Shown: positions 37,878 through 47,719 of the stretch, in pieces | Layout of the letters: every line of letters begins with the position of its first letter | How positions within the stretch are numbered: position 1 is the stretch's first letter | Assembly (NCBI RefSeq): GCF_019218295.1 | Contig: NZ_JAHUZF010000006.1 | Coordinates: 1,984,001 to 2,048,000 of the forward strand | Reading direction: 5' to 3' | DNA length: 64,000 nucleotides | DNA from: Maritimibacter sp. DP1N21-5 | GTDB taxonomy: Bacteria > Pseudomonadota > Alphaproteobacteria > Rhodobacterales > Rhodobacteraceae | Translations under genes and position numbers: made by a program | Notes under the pieces: model-generated | What the model was told of the DNA's origin: nothing | The model's database searches: none | What the model saw: the letters and a program-made list of their open reading frames with translations, nothing else

Positions 37878-38507
37878 TCAGGCAGTCGACAGGATCAGCG
37901 CCTGTCCCGCCACATAGGCGATCCAGATCGCCCAGACCATGCGCCCGGAGAGCGGATTGTCCTCGTCCATCCGGAAGAGCTGAAAGGCGAGGAGCGTGTC
38001 GGACAGGATGAAGAAGGCCGCACCCAGAAAAGGCACCCCCATGGGCATGGTGAGAGCGGCAAGCCCCATGCCCGTGATCAGGACCACATAGACCCGCACC
38101 GCCCACTTCAGATGCCGGGTATAGGGGATGAGCCAGATTTCGGCGAGTGCCGCATAGGCTACGAGAAAGATCGCCATCGGCGCGTTGGCGACGAAGGCCT
38201 CCCAGACGGGCGAATCGGAAAGTCCAAGGAAATGAAGGATGTAGAGCAGATGCGCCAGCGCGAAAGCCGCCAGCCCGAAAAGGAACGGCTGCTCGCCCTC
38301 ACGCGAGAGCGCCATGTCGCCCAACGCCGACAGGAAGAGCCCCGCGACTAGGAACGGACCCCCGCCGAAATGCCAGGCGGCATAGGCGAAGAGCAGAAGC
38401 GGCAGCGTCTTGACGACCGATCGCAACCAGTCGGCCCGTTCCTCGGACATGGGCAGGTAGACCATTGCCATCAGGATGCCGGTCCAGGCCAGTAAGTTCG
38501 CGGTCAT
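37878..38507 (-). CDS. YhhN/TMEM86-family membrane protein (lysoplasmalogenase family)
   Basis: 209 aa, about eight hydrophobic helices. Family features: 'FLSALGDMALSREG' with the conserved Asp after G, 'FGLAAFALAHLLYILHFLG' with conserved His, and 'GAAFFILSDTLLAFQLF' with another conserved Asp. Characterised TMEM86B hydrolyses the vinyl-ether bond of lysoplasmalogen; bacterial homologues are mostly untested. The start is ATG 38507 (MTANLLAWTG). It is divergent from the AlkB-like gene across a 184-base region that contains a phased direct repeat. Confidence 0.87.
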   Translation of the reverse strand: MTANLLAWTGILMAMVYLPMSEERADWLRSVVKTLPLLLFAYAAWHFGGGPFLVAGLFLSALGDMALSREGEQPFLFGLAAFALAHLLYILHFLGLSDSPVWEAFVANAPMAIFLVAYAALAEIWLIPYTRHLKWAVRVYVVLITGMGLAALTMPMGVPFLGAAFFILSDTLLAFQLFRMDEDNPLSGRMVWAIWIAYVAGQALILSTA

Positions 38508-38559
38508 CTGCGTGTCGTCCCTTGGTCCCGTCCCGATGGCCGCCACGCGGGCGCGGCCA

Positions 38560-38598
38560 GACGCCGTGCGGCAGAAACCGGACGTCGTGCGGCAGAAA
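38560..38598. repeat. Phased direct repeat in the YhhN/AlkB-like intergenic region
   Basis: GACGCCGTGCGGCAGAAA (38560-38577) and GACGTCGTGCGGCAGAAA (38581-38598): 17 of 18 bases identical, 21-base period, which is two turns of DNA. Two regulator molecules could bind on one face of the helix. It lies about 53-91 bases upstream of the YhhN start and 94-132 upstream of the AlkB-like start, so either or both genes could be controlled. Confidence 0.65.
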
Positions 38599-38691
38599 AG
38601 AGCGCGGAGTGCCGTTGGTCAAGCGGTCTTTCCGTCACCCGTTGCAGCGGAGGGGCAGCCTGATAGGATGGAGACACGCCAAGAGACGCCC

Positions 38692-39753
38692 ATGACCCGA
38701 GCCATTTTCACCAGCCCGATACCCGTGGTCGCGAGCTATGCGGCGGCCACGCTCGTGCCGGTCATCCTGATCGGCGCGGGAGCCACCTATGGCGGCGTCT
38801 GGGCATGGATCGGCTTTCTCTACATGACCCTCTTCACCTTCGCGATGGATCAACTGATCGCCCTGCCCGACGCTGACGAGGCCACGCCACGCGACCTCGC
38901 CGAGGCCGACGCTCTGTCCGCCGCGCTCGCGCTCGTGCATTTCGCGCTTCTCTTCGCCGTGGTGGGCGCGCTTGCTTCGGGCCGGCTCGGGCCGGGGACG
39001 TGGTTCGCGCTTTTCGCGGGGGCCGGGCTCTTTTTCGGGCAGGTCTCCAATTCCAACGCGCACGAACTGATCCACCGGACCCGCCGCCCGCTGTTCCAGC
39101 TTGGGAAATGGGTTTATATCTCGCTCCTTTTCGGTCATCACACCTCGGCCCACACCAAGGTGCACCACCGCTTCGCCGCCTCGGCCCAGGACCCGAATTC
39201 GGCGCGCCGAAACGAGGGCTTCTATGCCTTCGCGAAACGGGCCTGGTGGGGCAGTTTCGTCAGGGGATACGAAGCCGAACAGTCGGACCTGGCCCGCCGG
39301 AGCGGCGCGGGCGGGACAAACCCCTATGTCCTCTATTGCGCGGGGGCGCTCGGGTTCTGTTTCGCGATGCTAGGTCTTTTCGGCTGGGCCGGGCTCGGAG
39401 CCTACATCCTCATTGCCTGGTATGCGCAGACCCAGCTTCTGCTGTCGGATTATGTCCAGCACTACGGGCTCCGCCGGGCCACGCGGGATGACGGCAAGCT
39501 CGAACCCATCGGTGCTGGACACAGCTGGAATGCGAGCCCATGGTTCTCGCGCCACCTGATGCTCAATGCGCCGCGCCATTCCGACCACCACGCGCATCCG
39601 TCGCGGGTCTATCCGGCACTGCGCAACCTGCCCGATGCGCCCGTATTGCCGTCTTCGCTGCCCGTCATGGCCATGCTTGCGCTCTTTCCCAAGCTGTGGC
39701 GCCGGGTGATGAACCCGCGGCTTGAAACCTGGACCGCAAGGAGCCTCCCATGA
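38692..39753 (+). CDS. AlkB-like membrane di-iron monooxygenase (alkane 1-monooxygenase family)
   Basis: 353 aa, mostly helical membrane protein, with the histidine boxes of non-haem integral membrane hydroxylases: 'HELIHR' (124-129), 'HTKVHH' (154-159), 'QHYG' (256-259, replacing E-H-Y-G) and 'RHSDHH' (295-300). These ligate a di-iron centre that hydroxylates a terminal methyl or methylene. The box set and 'SAQDPNSARRNEGFYAF' resemble AlkB, so alkane or fatty-chain hydroxylation is likely; the substrate is not proven. Redox partners (rubredoxin) are not adjacent, although a ferredoxin gene lies 5 kb away. The start is ambiguous: ATG 38692 or 38668. The next gene overlaps its stop by four bases. 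Confidence 0.88.
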   Translation: MTRAIFTSPIPVVASYAAATLVPVILIGAGATYGGVWAWIGFLYMTLFTFAMDQLIALPDADEATPRDLAEADALSAALALVHFALLFAVVGALASGRLGPGTWFALFAGAGLFFGQVSNSNAHELIHRTRRPLFQLGKWVYISLLFGHHTSAHTKVHHRFAASAQDPNSARRNEGFYAFAKRAWWGSFVRGYEAEQSDLARRSGAGGTNPYVLYCAGALGFCFAMLGLFGWAGLGAYILIAWYAQTQLLLSDYVQHYGLRRATRDDGKLEPIGAGHSWNASPWFSRHLMLNAPRHSDHHAHPSRVYPALRNLPDAPVLPSSLPVMAMLALFPKLWRRVMNPRLETWTARSLP

Positions 39754-40160
39754 TCCGCCTGCGCCATCTCGCCCTTCTCGCCGTCGTCTTGCCCAACACG
39801 CTTCTGGCCGTCGACGGCAAGCCCCTCACCCCGGAAGAGTTCGAAGCCTATGTCACGGGCAAGACGCTTCTCTACGGCACGGAAGGGGCGGAATACGGCG
39901 GTGAGGATTACCTGCCCGGTCGCAAGGTGCGCTGGTCCTATCTCGACGGCGACTGCAAGTCGGGCTTCTGGTATGCGCAGGACCAACAGGTCTGTTTCAT
40001 CTACGAGGACCGCCCCGACGACCCGCAGTGCTGGTCCTTCTACCTCGATGGCGGCAAGCTGACCGCCCTCTTCGAGAACGACCCCAACGGGACCGAACTT
40101 TACGAAACAGGGATCAGCAACGAGCCGCTCTTTTGCGAAGGGCCGGAGGTCGGGGTCTGA
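39750..40160 (+). CDS. Small secreted cysteine-containing protein coupled to the AlkB-like gene
   Basis: 136 aa with a signal peptide (MIRLRHLALLAVVLPNTLLA), then 'LTPEEFEAYVTGKTLLYG', 'GRKVRWSYLDGDCKSGFWY', 'QVCFIYEDRPDDPQCWSFYL' and 'PLFCEG'. Four cysteines suggest two disulfides in the periplasm. The layout (a 'GKT' strand, a 'W-x-Y' strand, then Cys-bearing strands) recalls DUF995-like small beta proteins but is not certain. It starts inside the last codons of the AlkB-like gene (ATGA), so the two are translated together. Function is unknown. Confidence 0.75.
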   Translation: MIRLRHLALLAVVLPNTLLAVDGKPLTPEEFEAYVTGKTLLYGTEGAEYGGEDYLPGRKVRWSYLDGDCKSGFWYAQDQQVCFIYEDRPDDPQCWSFYLDGGKLTALFENDPNGTELYETGISNEPLFCEGPEVGV

Positions 40161-40172
40161 CGGCAGTCCGGA

Positions 40173-41738
40173 TCAGAACAAGGATCCCTGCTCGGGCGGC
40201 GTGTCCTTCTTCTTCGGTTTCGCCCCCCCGCCGGCGCTGCCACCGACGACGGCGGACACGCGGCCATCCGCAAACTCGATCTCGAGGATGCCCGCGGACG
40301 TGGCGGCGCCTGCGGTCGTGATGACCTCGCCCTCGCTGCGCACCACGGCGTAGCCGCGTTTCAGCGTCTCGGTATAGCCCAGCGTCTGCCGAATGCGCTC
40401 GAGCGCGGCGAGGCGGCTCTTCCAGCCCTCGACCTGCGCGCGCCCTGCCCGGTCGAGCCGCGCGGCGAGGGCGTTGAACTCGCGCTCGCTGCGCTGTCTC
40501 GCTGCCTCGATGCGGGCCGGGTCGAGCCTTGGCGTAAGGCGGTCCAGATCACGCTTGCCGGTGTCCACAGGCCGCGCGAGCGCCCGGCCCAACTGCCGTC
40601 CGCGCTCGTCCAGCCGGTCGCGCGCCCTGTCGATCCGGGCGGTCAGGACACCGGGCCGCAGGCCGCCTGCGGCCTTGCCCAGTCGCACCTCTTCCGCACG
40701 CACGCGCGCGATCAGGGCGGCCGGCAAGCGGTCCCCGGCCCGGTCGAGCCTTTGGCGCGGCACCTCGAGAAGGACGTCGGCGCGTGGCAATGCACGTGAC
40801 AGGTCAGCGAGCCGCTGACCACGCCGTGTGATGCCCTGCGACAAGGCAGCGGTCAGCCGCGCCTCCTGTTCGGCGAGCCACGCCAGGAGGTCCCGCCGCA
40901 CCGGCACCGCCATTTCCGCCGCCGCGGTCGGCGTGGGCGCCCGGCGGTCGGAGGCGAAGTCGATCAGCGTCGTATCGGTCTCGTGACCGACGGCAGAGAT
41001 CAGGGGAATAGCACTTTCTGCCGCCGCACGGACGACAAGCTCTTCGTTGAAGCCCCAGAGATCCTCGATCGACCCGCCGCCGCGTGCGACGATCAGAAGG
41101 TCGGGGCGCGGCAAGGCGCCCCCGGGCGTGAGCGCGTTGAACCCCCGGATCGCGCGCGCCACTTCGGGTGCACAGTTCTGTCCCTGAACCCCGACCGGCC
41201 ATATCAGCACCTTGCGCGGGAACCGGTCGCGCAGCCGGTGCAGGATGTCGCGGATCACGGCGCCCGAGGGGGATGTCACCACCCCGATCACATCCGGCAG
41301 GAAAGGAATCGGCTTTTTGCGCGCCTCCGAGAACAGCCCCTCCGCCGCCAGCGCCGCCTTGCGTTTCTCGAGCATCGCCATCAGGGCACCGGCTCCCGCC
41401 GGGGCGATGTCCTCGATCACGATCTGGTATTTCGACTGCCCCGGAAATGTCGTGAGCCGCCCGGTGGCGATGACTTCCATGCCTTCTTCCGGCATGGTGG
41501 CCAGCCGCGACGCGACACCCTTCCAGATCACGCCCGAAATGACCGCGCGGTCGTCCTTGAGATCGAGATAGACATGGCCAGAGCGCGGCAGCGACACGCG
41601 CCCGACCTCGCCGCGCACGCGCACGTGGCCGAACTCGCCCTCGATCGTGCGTTTCACCGCACCGGAAAGCTCGGAGACCGTAAATTCAGGGGCATTGCCG
41701 CGCGAAGAAGGCGCGCCGTCGTCGTCGATCAGATCCAT
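40173..41738 (-). CDS. xseA: Exodeoxyribonuclease VII large subunit
   Basis: Large subunit of the single-strand exonuclease, 521 aa. N-terminal OB domain (about 15-110, with 'GEVGRVSLPRSGHVYLDLKDDRAVISGVIWKG'), then the catalytic region ('GVVTSPSGAVIRDILHRL' and 'IVARGGGSIEDLWGFNEE', 'ISAVGHETDTTLIDFASDRRAPTPTAAAE'), then long Arg/Ala-rich coiled coils to the C-terminus. The small subunit xseB is not in the window. It converges on the small secreted protein gene with 12 bases between stops. Confidence 0.96.
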   Translation of the reverse strand: MDLIDDDGAPSSRGNAPEFTVSELSGAVKRTIEGEFGHVRVRGEVGRVSLPRSGHVYLDLKDDRAVISGVIWKGVASRLATMPEEGMEVIATGRLTTFPGQSKYQIVIEDIAPAGAGALMAMLEKRKAALAAEGLFSEARKKPIPFLPDVIGVVTSPSGAVIRDILHRLRDRFPRKVLIWPVGVQGQNCAPEVARAIRGFNALTPGGALPRPDLLIVARGGGSIEDLWGFNEELVVRAAAESAIPLISAVGHETDTTLIDFASDRRAPTPTAAAEMAVPVRRDLLAWLAEQEARLTAALSQGITRRGQRLADLSRALPRADVLLEVPRQRLDRAGDRLPAALIARVRAEEVRLGKAAGGLRPGVLTARIDRARDRLDERGRQLGRALARPVDTGKRDLDRLTPRLDPARIEAARQRSEREFNALAARLDRAGRAQVEGWKSRLAALERIRQTLGYTETLKRGYAVVRSEGEVITTAGAATSAGILEIEFADGRVSAVVGGSAGGGAKPKKKDTPPEQGSLF

Positions 41739-41810
41739 GGCGCGACCCTAGCGGGCGGACCTTGAAAGGAAAAGGCGGCACGTGATGCGCCGCCCTCCAT
41801 TGTCGCCGGG

Positions 41811-42368
41811 TCAGGCTGCCTTGCGCTCGTGGCGGCCTTCCTTGATTTCTTCGATGATCTTCGCGCAGAAGGCGTCGAGGTCGCCGGGGTTACGGCTCGT
41901 CACAAGGCCCTTGTCGGTAACGACTTCGCTGTCTTCCCACTTGCCGCCCGCGTTGATCACGTCGGTCTTCACGGAAGGATAGCTGGTCATCTTGCGGCCC
42001 TTGGCGATCCCGGTTTCGACCAGCAGCCAGGGCGCGTGACAGATCGCGGCCACGACCTTGCCCGCATCGTAGATCGACTTCACGAAGGCCAGCGCGTCAT
42101 CGTTCACGCGCAAGACATCGGGGTTGATCTGGCCGCCCGGCAGGACGAGAGCGTCGTAGTCGGCGGGGTCTGCCTGATCGAGCTTCACGTCGACCGGCAC
42201 GGCACGGCCCCAGTCCTTTTCATCCCAGCCCTTGATCTCGCCCGCCTCGGGCGAGACGACGTGGACGGTCGCGCCCGCGGCTTTGAGCTTCTCGAGCGGC
42301 ACTTCAAGCTCGCTCTGCTCGAAGCCATGCGTGGCGAGGATGGCGATGGTTTTCTGAAGGTCGGACAT
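41811..42368 (-). CDS. PfpI/DJ-1 superfamily protein (type 1 glutamine amidotransferase-like)
   Basis: 185 aa. The nucleophile elbow 'VAAICHAPWLLVETGIAKGR' has the conserved Cys-His pair, and Glu in 'GFEQSELEVPLEKL' is the usual partner. 'YDALVLPGGQINPDVLR' and 'NPGDLDAFCAKIIEEI' are PfpI features. Such proteins (PfpI, YhbO, DJ-1) have been described as proteases, deglycases or stress proteins; which applies here is unknown. It is divergent from purD across 179 bases. Confidence 0.88.
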   Translation of the reverse strand: MSDLQKTIAILATHGFEQSELEVPLEKLKAAGATVHVVSPEAGEIKGWDEKDWGRAVPVDVKLDQADPADYDALVLPGGQINPDVLRVNDDALAFVKSIYDAGKVVAAICHAPWLLVETGIAKGRKMTSYPSVKTDVINAGGKWEDSEVVTDKGLVTSRNPGDLDAFCAKIIEEIKEGRHERKAA

Positions 42369-42547
42369 GAGTTCCTCCTGTCTTTGATGGTTTCCCAGTC
42401 AACGGCCCGGAAGGGCGCGCGTTCCAAAAGCTCTTCGGGTCGGCGGTCGGTCGCCGTCCAAGGCGGGCGGGACTCCCTCCTTGCTCTCTCCTTGCCCCCC
42501 GGCGGCCTTCTGGCTATTCCGGCCCCAGCTAGACGAAGGACCGTTCC

Positions 42548-43810
42548 ATGAACATTCTCATCCTCGGCGGCGGTGGCCGCGAACATGCGCTGGCCTGGGC
42601 CGTGATGCAGAACCCGAAATGCGACAAGCTGATCGTGGCACCGGGAAATGCCGGGATCGCGACGATCGCGGAATGCGCGACGCTCGACATCGAGGACGGC
42701 GAAAAGGTCGTGGATTTCTGCAACGTCATGTCCATCGACTTCGTGATCATCGGCCCGGAAGCGCCGCTCGCCGCCGGGGTCGCGGATGCGCTGGAAACGG
42801 CAGGTATCCTCGCCTTCGGTCCGTCACGCGCCGCCGCCCGGCTTGAAGCATCGAAGAGCTTCACCAAGGAGATCTGCGACGCAGCCAAGGCGCCGACGGC
42901 CGCCTATGCCCGGTTCACCGAAGCCGCTCCGGCAAAGGACTACATTCGCGCTCAGGGCGCGCCCATCGTCGTCAAGGCGGACGGGCTCGCGGCCGGCAAG
43001 GGAGTGATCGTCGCAATGGACGAGGACAGTGCGCTTGCCGCCATCGACGACATGTTCGGGGGCGAGTTCGGCGCGGCCGGGGCCGAGGTCGTGATCGAGG
43101 AGTTCATGACAGGCGAAGAAGGATCGCTCTTCGTGCTGTCGGACGGCGAAACGCTCCTCCCCGTCGGCACTGCGCAGGACCACAAGCGGGTAGGCGACGG
43201 CGACACGGGCCCCAATACCGGGGGCATGGGTGCCTATTCCCCGGCCCCGGTCTTGACCGATGCGGTCGTTGAGAAGGCGATGGACGAAATCGTCGCTCCG
43301 ACCATGCGGGTGATGGCCGAGCGCGGGACGCCCTACAAGGGCGTTCTCTACGCGGGCCTCATGGTGGAAGACGGCCAGCCGCGCCTCGTGGAATACAACG
43401 TCCGCTTCGGCGACCCGGAATGTCAGGTGCTGATGATGCGGCTCGGGGCGCAGGCGCTCGACCTCATGATTGCCTGTGCCGAGGGGAAACTCGCGGATCG
43501 TCAGGTCAACTGGGCCGAGGATCACGCGATGACCGTGGTCATGGCGGCCAAAGGCTATCCGGGCGACTACGAAAAAGGCAGCGTCATCAAAGGGCTCGAT
43601 GCCATCGAAGAATCCTCGAAACAGATGGTGTTCCATGCCGGCACCCGGGAGAAAGACGGGCAGGTCGTCGCATCGGGCGGGCGGGTCCTCAACGTCACCG
43701 CGCGGGGCGACTCTCTGGCCGAGGCCCGCGACCGCGCCTATGGCATGATCGACAAGATCGACTGGCCGGAAGGTTTCAACCGCTCGGACATCGGCTGGCG
43801 GGCGCTCTGA
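42548..43810 (+). CDS. purD: Phosphoribosylamine-glycine ligase (GAR synthetase)
   Basis: Second step of de novo purine synthesis, joining phosphoribosylamine and glycine with ATP. The protein is 420 aa. The N-terminal Rossmann block is 'MNILILGGGGREHALAW', followed by 'DFVIIGPEAPLAAGVAD', the ATP-grasp 'PIVVKADGLAAGKGVIVA' and the metal site 'YNVRFGDPECQVLMMRL'. 'HKRVGDGDTGPNTGGMGAYSP' is a further signature. It is the only purine gene in view. Confidence 0.97.
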   Translation: MNILILGGGGREHALAWAVMQNPKCDKLIVAPGNAGIATIAECATLDIEDGEKVVDFCNVMSIDFVIIGPEAPLAAGVADALETAGILAFGPSRAAARLEASKSFTKEICDAAKAPTAAYARFTEAAPAKDYIRAQGAPIVVKADGLAAGKGVIVAMDEDSALAAIDDMFGGEFGAAGAEVVIEEFMTGEEGSLFVLSDGETLLPVGTAQDHKRVGDGDTGPNTGGMGAYSPAPVLTDAVVEKAMDEIVAPTMRVMAERGTPYKGVLYAGLMVEDGQPRLVEYNVRFGDPECQVLMMRLGAQALDLMIACAEGKLADRQVNWAEDHAMTVVMAAKGYPGDYEKGSVIKGLDAIEESSKQMVFHAGTREKDGQVVASGGRVLNVTARGDSLAEARDRAYGMIDKIDWPEGFNRSDIGWRAL

Positions 43811-43829
43811 GCGCGGCGGGAACCGGGGT

Positions 43830-44546
43830 TCAGGGACAGCGCAGGGCTGCGGCAAGGCTTTCGGGACCGGCATAGTCGCCGACGACCGTGCTCTCAAAGG
43901 CCGTATCTTCCCAGCGCGTCTCGACCACCTCCCGCCAACCGGCGTCTGCCGTCACGATAACGGGCAGCGCGTCAGGGCAAGTCCGCACGCCGCCTTCGAT
44001 CCTGGCCGATCCAAGGTGATGGTTGGTCAGCCCCTCCACGGCGCCCAGGGGGTCGAATTGCCATTGGTCAGCTTCGAGGCGCAGAGCCATGACACGTAGG
44101 ACCTTTGCCAGATGCGGCCGGTCCACATAGGCCACATCCATGGCCCCGTCCCCGTCGAAATCCGCGATTCCCGCAATGGCGAGCCAGCGGTGGCGCTGGC
44201 CGATGGGGTTGGACATGGCCACGACTCGGGCCTGACCTTCCACAAGATCGACGACCTGCACCATCGCGCCCACATCGAAGCCGGACAGGACCGCGACGAC
44301 CTCCAGCCCGCCGTCGCCGTCCAGATCGACGAGTCGGGGGCGCGTGTCTTCATAGACGGCGCCCTCGAAGCGGATCACCTGCGCGGTGCCATCGGTCAGC
44401 GCGATGCGCAGGCCCGCGTGCTCGCCGCCTTCGACCGCTCCGTGTCCATAGGCGTCGGTCGGTTCGACATAGCCGGCACCCCCGATCTCCTGCGCCCAGA
44501 GCGGCGTGGCGAGGGCAAGGGCGACGGAAAGGAGTAGTCGGAACAT
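43830..44546 (-). CDS. Secreted VCBS/FG-GAP repeat protein
   Basis: 238 aa with a signal peptide (MFRLLLSVALALATPLWA). Two calcium-binding FG-GAP/VCBS-like repeats are seen: 'RPRLVDLDGDGGLEVVAVL' and 'IAGIADFDGDGAMDVAYVD', each a D-x-D-G-D-G loop between beta strands. The C-terminal part has two Cys ('VRTCPDALPVIV' and the final 'ALRCP') likely to pair. The probable role is a small beta-propeller-like binding protein in the periplasm. It converges on purD with 19 bases between stops and lies behind a strong hairpin that should end the ferredoxin transcript. Confidence 0.8.
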   Translation of the reverse strand: MFRLLLSVALALATPLWAQEIGGAGYVEPTDAYGHGAVEGGEHAGLRIALTDGTAQVIRFEGAVYEDTRPRLVDLDGDGGLEVVAVLSGFDVGAMVQVVDLVEGQARVVAMSNPIGQRHRWLAIAGIADFDGDGAMDVAYVDRPHLAKVLRVMALRLEADQWQFDPLGAVEGLTNHHLGSARIEGGVRTCPDALPVIVTADAGWREVVETRWEDTAFESTVVGDYAGPESLAAALRCP

Positions 44547-44555
44547 CAGGGCCTC

Positions 44556-44615
44556 GGACAGGAAAAGGACGCCTCTGATGTGACCCGCGCCTTCGCGCCG
44601 GGTCCAGAGGCGTCC
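44556..44615 (-). terminator. Long stem-loop terminator after fdxE
   Basis: Outer arms GGACGCCTCTG (44567-44577) and CAGAGGCGTCC (44605-44615) are perfectly complementary, and an inner GACCCGCGC...GCGCCGGGTC stem extends them. On the minus strand the stem is followed by TTTTCCTG. It sits between fdxE (stop 44655) and the VCBS gene (start 44546), so it probably separates their transcripts. Confidence 0.75.
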
Positions 44616-44654
44616 CATCAATTTCCGGTCAGCTGCCGTGCGAACGGTCCGCGG

Positions 44655-45617
<963 letters not shown>

Positions 45618-45702
45618 CCGCGCCCTACCGAAGCGCTCTAGCCTGATTGCACTTTTCCGGCTAGTTTCGGAAAAAATCGTCCGGGAACAGGACAAGAGCA
45701 GT

Positions 45703-46260
45703 ATGTATCGAACCTTTCGCGTCCGCCCGGTCGCGGCCTTCACCATGGTCGTGGCCCTGTCCAGTTGCGCAGACTCCCCGTGGTCCTCGACCGGTCAGGA
45801 GGTCACGCGCGCCGACTTTGGCGACGAGAAGATCATCACCGATTTCACCCTGGGTCCGCCCGGCGCGAAACCCGGCGTCTGCTATGGCAAGGACGTCACG
45901 CCGGCCACCATCGAGCACGTCGTGGAACACAAGCTGATCGAGGAAGCCAAGATCGCGCCCAACGGCAACATCCTCGCCCCGGCGACATATGAAACCGTCA
46001 CCGAAAGCCGCATCGTCGAGGATCGGGAGGCGATCTATTTCGAAACCCCCTGCCCGCCACGCTGGACCCCGGATTTCATCGCCTCCGTCCAACGGGCGCT
46101 GGCCGCACGAGGGCTTTATTCCGGTGCCACCGACGGCGAATTGAACGAAGGCACACGCAGCGCGATCCGCACCTTCCAGAAATCGAAGGGGCTGAACTCG
46201 ACCATCCTGTCGACGGAAAGCGCGCGGTTGCTGGGGCTCGTTGAAATAGACCTCGGCTAG
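45703..46260 (+). CDS. Peptidoglycan-binding lipoprotein
   Basis: 185 aa. A lipoprotein signal ends in a lipobox L-S-S-C (Cys 22 as the lipidated residue). A central region has two Cys ('GVCYGKDVTPATIEHVVEHKLIEE' and 'YFETPCPPRWTP') that could pair, and the C-terminus (about 125-180) is a PG_binding_1 domain ('FIASVQRALAARGLYSGATD', 'TRSAIRTFQKSKGL'). It should be membrane-anchored on the periplasmic side and hold the cell wall. It lies 85 bases after the SOS-controlled fragment and converges on the next gene with only 3 bases between the stops. Confidence 0.85.
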   Translation: MYRTFRVRPVAAFTMVVALSSCADSPWSSTGQEVTRADFGDEKIITDFTLGPPGAKPGVCYGKDVTPATIEHVVEHKLIEEAKIAPNGNILAPATYETVTESRIVEDREAIYFETPCPPRWTPDFIASVQRALAARGLYSGATDGELNEGTRSAIRTFQKSKGLNSTILSTESARLLGLVEIDLG

Positions 46261-46263
46261 AGG

Positions 46264-46641
46264 CTACCAGTCCACGCCCATCGACTTGATGCTCGTCAGG
46301 ATCGGCCCGATCTTGTCCGAGAGGTAGATCGTCGCGGGATCGGGGCGCAGGGCGAAGGCCCCCATCCGGTCGACGAAGTTCCCGCCTTCGAGCAAGGCAT
46401 GGCGCTCCACATAGGCGACGGGTCCGAGCTGCGCGAACAGCAGCGCCTTGAAGAGCACGAAGGTCACGACGACGAGAAACAGCCCGCGCCAGGGAAACCC
46501 CCGTTTGGTGCGGACGCGCTTGACCGGAACCAGCAGGCCATTGCGTTCCTCGAGCCGCACGTAGCCGGACGACAGCGACCGATGGTCCCGCTCGATGGCC
46601 CGAAGGCGTTTCTGGAAGTCTCTCAGGTTTGCATCCGCCAT
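46264..46641 (-). CDS. Uncharacterised single-pass membrane protein
   Basis: 125 aa. A basic, helical cytoplasmic head ('DFQKRLRAIERDHRSLSSGYVRLEERNG', ending 'KRVRTKRGFPWRG') with coiled-coil potential is followed by one membrane helix ('LFLVVVTFVLFKALLFAQL') and a periplasmic tail of about 50 residues that ends 'SIKSMGVDW'. I do not know the family. The start ATG 46641 fits; upstream codons are atypical. It sits 141 bases downstream of prmA on the same strand. Confidence 0.65.
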   Translation of the reverse strand: MADANLRDFQKRLRAIERDHRSLSSGYVRLEERNGLLVPVKRVRTKRGFPWRGLFLVVVTFVLFKALLFAQLGPVAYVERHALLEGGNFVDRMGAFALRPDPATIYLSDKIGPILTSIKSMGVDW

Positions 46642-46782
46642 GGCGGTCGCCTCTATCTCGAAAACCAATTGCGACGATCTTACGGAAGAATGTGGCGATA
46701 CCGCGGCATTCTTGGGGCAGAAACCATGGGAAAAACGGCGAATGAGCGCCAAATCGTCAACAATAACAGGCCCTGGAGGGGA

Positions 46783-47652
46783 CTATCCCCGCAGCATGGT
46801 CAACGTCGTCCAGTCACCATTTACTTCGCGATGGTCGACGGAGAATCCATTGGCCTGATAGACGCCGACCACTTCATCCGCCTGCGGGTTGAGGATACCG
46901 GACAGGATCGCGCGTCCCCCTTTTGAGATCATCCGCGACATGTCCGGGGCGAGCCCGATGAGCGGCCCTTTCAGGATGTTCGCGAAGACCAGATCGAAAG
47001 GCTGCGCCGCCGCGATGTCCGGGTGGTCGAAACCGGCAGCCTCGACCACATGCACGCTGTCCTCCATCTGGTTGGCCGCGATGTTCGCCCGGGCCACGTC
47101 GCAGGCCACTTCGTCGATGTCGGAGGCCATCGTCGGGTTCGGCCAGATCTTTGCCGCGGCCATGGCGAGCACCGCCGTGCCGCAGCCGACGTCGATCACG
47201 TTGCGAGCCACGACACCGCGGTTGGCCAGCCGGTCGAGCGCCTTCAGGCACCCGAGCGTGGTCCCGTGATGCCCGGTACCGAAGGCCATCGACGCCTCGA
47301 TCAAAAGGCCGATCCGACCTGACGGCAGCCGATCGGCATCATGCGAGCCATAGACGAAGAACCGCCCCGCCTCGACCGGCGAGAGCTCCCGTTTGACATG
47401 GGCGACCCAGTCGACCTCGGGCAGTTGCGAAACGACGAAATCCTTCGCGCCATGAATCTTGGCCAGAAGCGCGAGCCCGGCCGCATCGGGATCGTCGGTG
47501 AAATACCCGCCGACTTCCCAGAGCCCCGAGCCATCCTCCATCTCGAAGACGCCGATTCCAGTCGGCTCGGGAACCAGCCCCTCCATCGCCTCGCCCAGCG
47601 CCTCGGCCGATGCGGGGTTGTCGAGCGTCGTAAGGGCGGTCCAAGTGGGCAT
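46783..47652 (-). CDS. prmA: Ribosomal protein L11 methyltransferase
   Basis: SAM-dependent methyltransferase (289 aa) that trimethylates ribosomal protein L11. An N-terminal substrate-recognition domain (about 1-95) is followed by a Rossmann methyltransferase domain: 'AFGTGHHGTTLGCLKAL', motif I 'VIDVGCGTAVLAMAAAK', 'ASDIDEVACDVARANIA' and the PrmA-specific 'DLVFANILKGPLIGLAP'. It uses ATG 47652 ('MPTWTALTTLDN'). No ribosomal genes are nearby. Confidence 0.94.
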   Translation of the reverse strand: MPTWTALTTLDNPASAEALGEAMEGLVPEPTGIGVFEMEDGSGLWEVGGYFTDDPDAAGLALLAKIHGAKDFVVSQLPEVDWVAHVKRELSPVEAGRFFVYGSHDADRLPSGRIGLLIEASMAFGTGHHGTTLGCLKALDRLANRGVVARNVIDVGCGTAVLAMAAAKIWPNPTMASDIDEVACDVARANIAANQMEDSVHVVEAAGFDHPDIAAAQPFDLVFANILKGPLIGLAPDMSRMISKGGRAILSGILNPQADEVVGVYQANGFSVDHREVNGDWTTLTMLRG

Positions 47653-47719
47653 GACGGGTCTCCTGTCGCGTTCCTTGGCCGTATCGGGCAGAACCTCGCA
47701 GGTCAAGCCGGGGCCGGGG

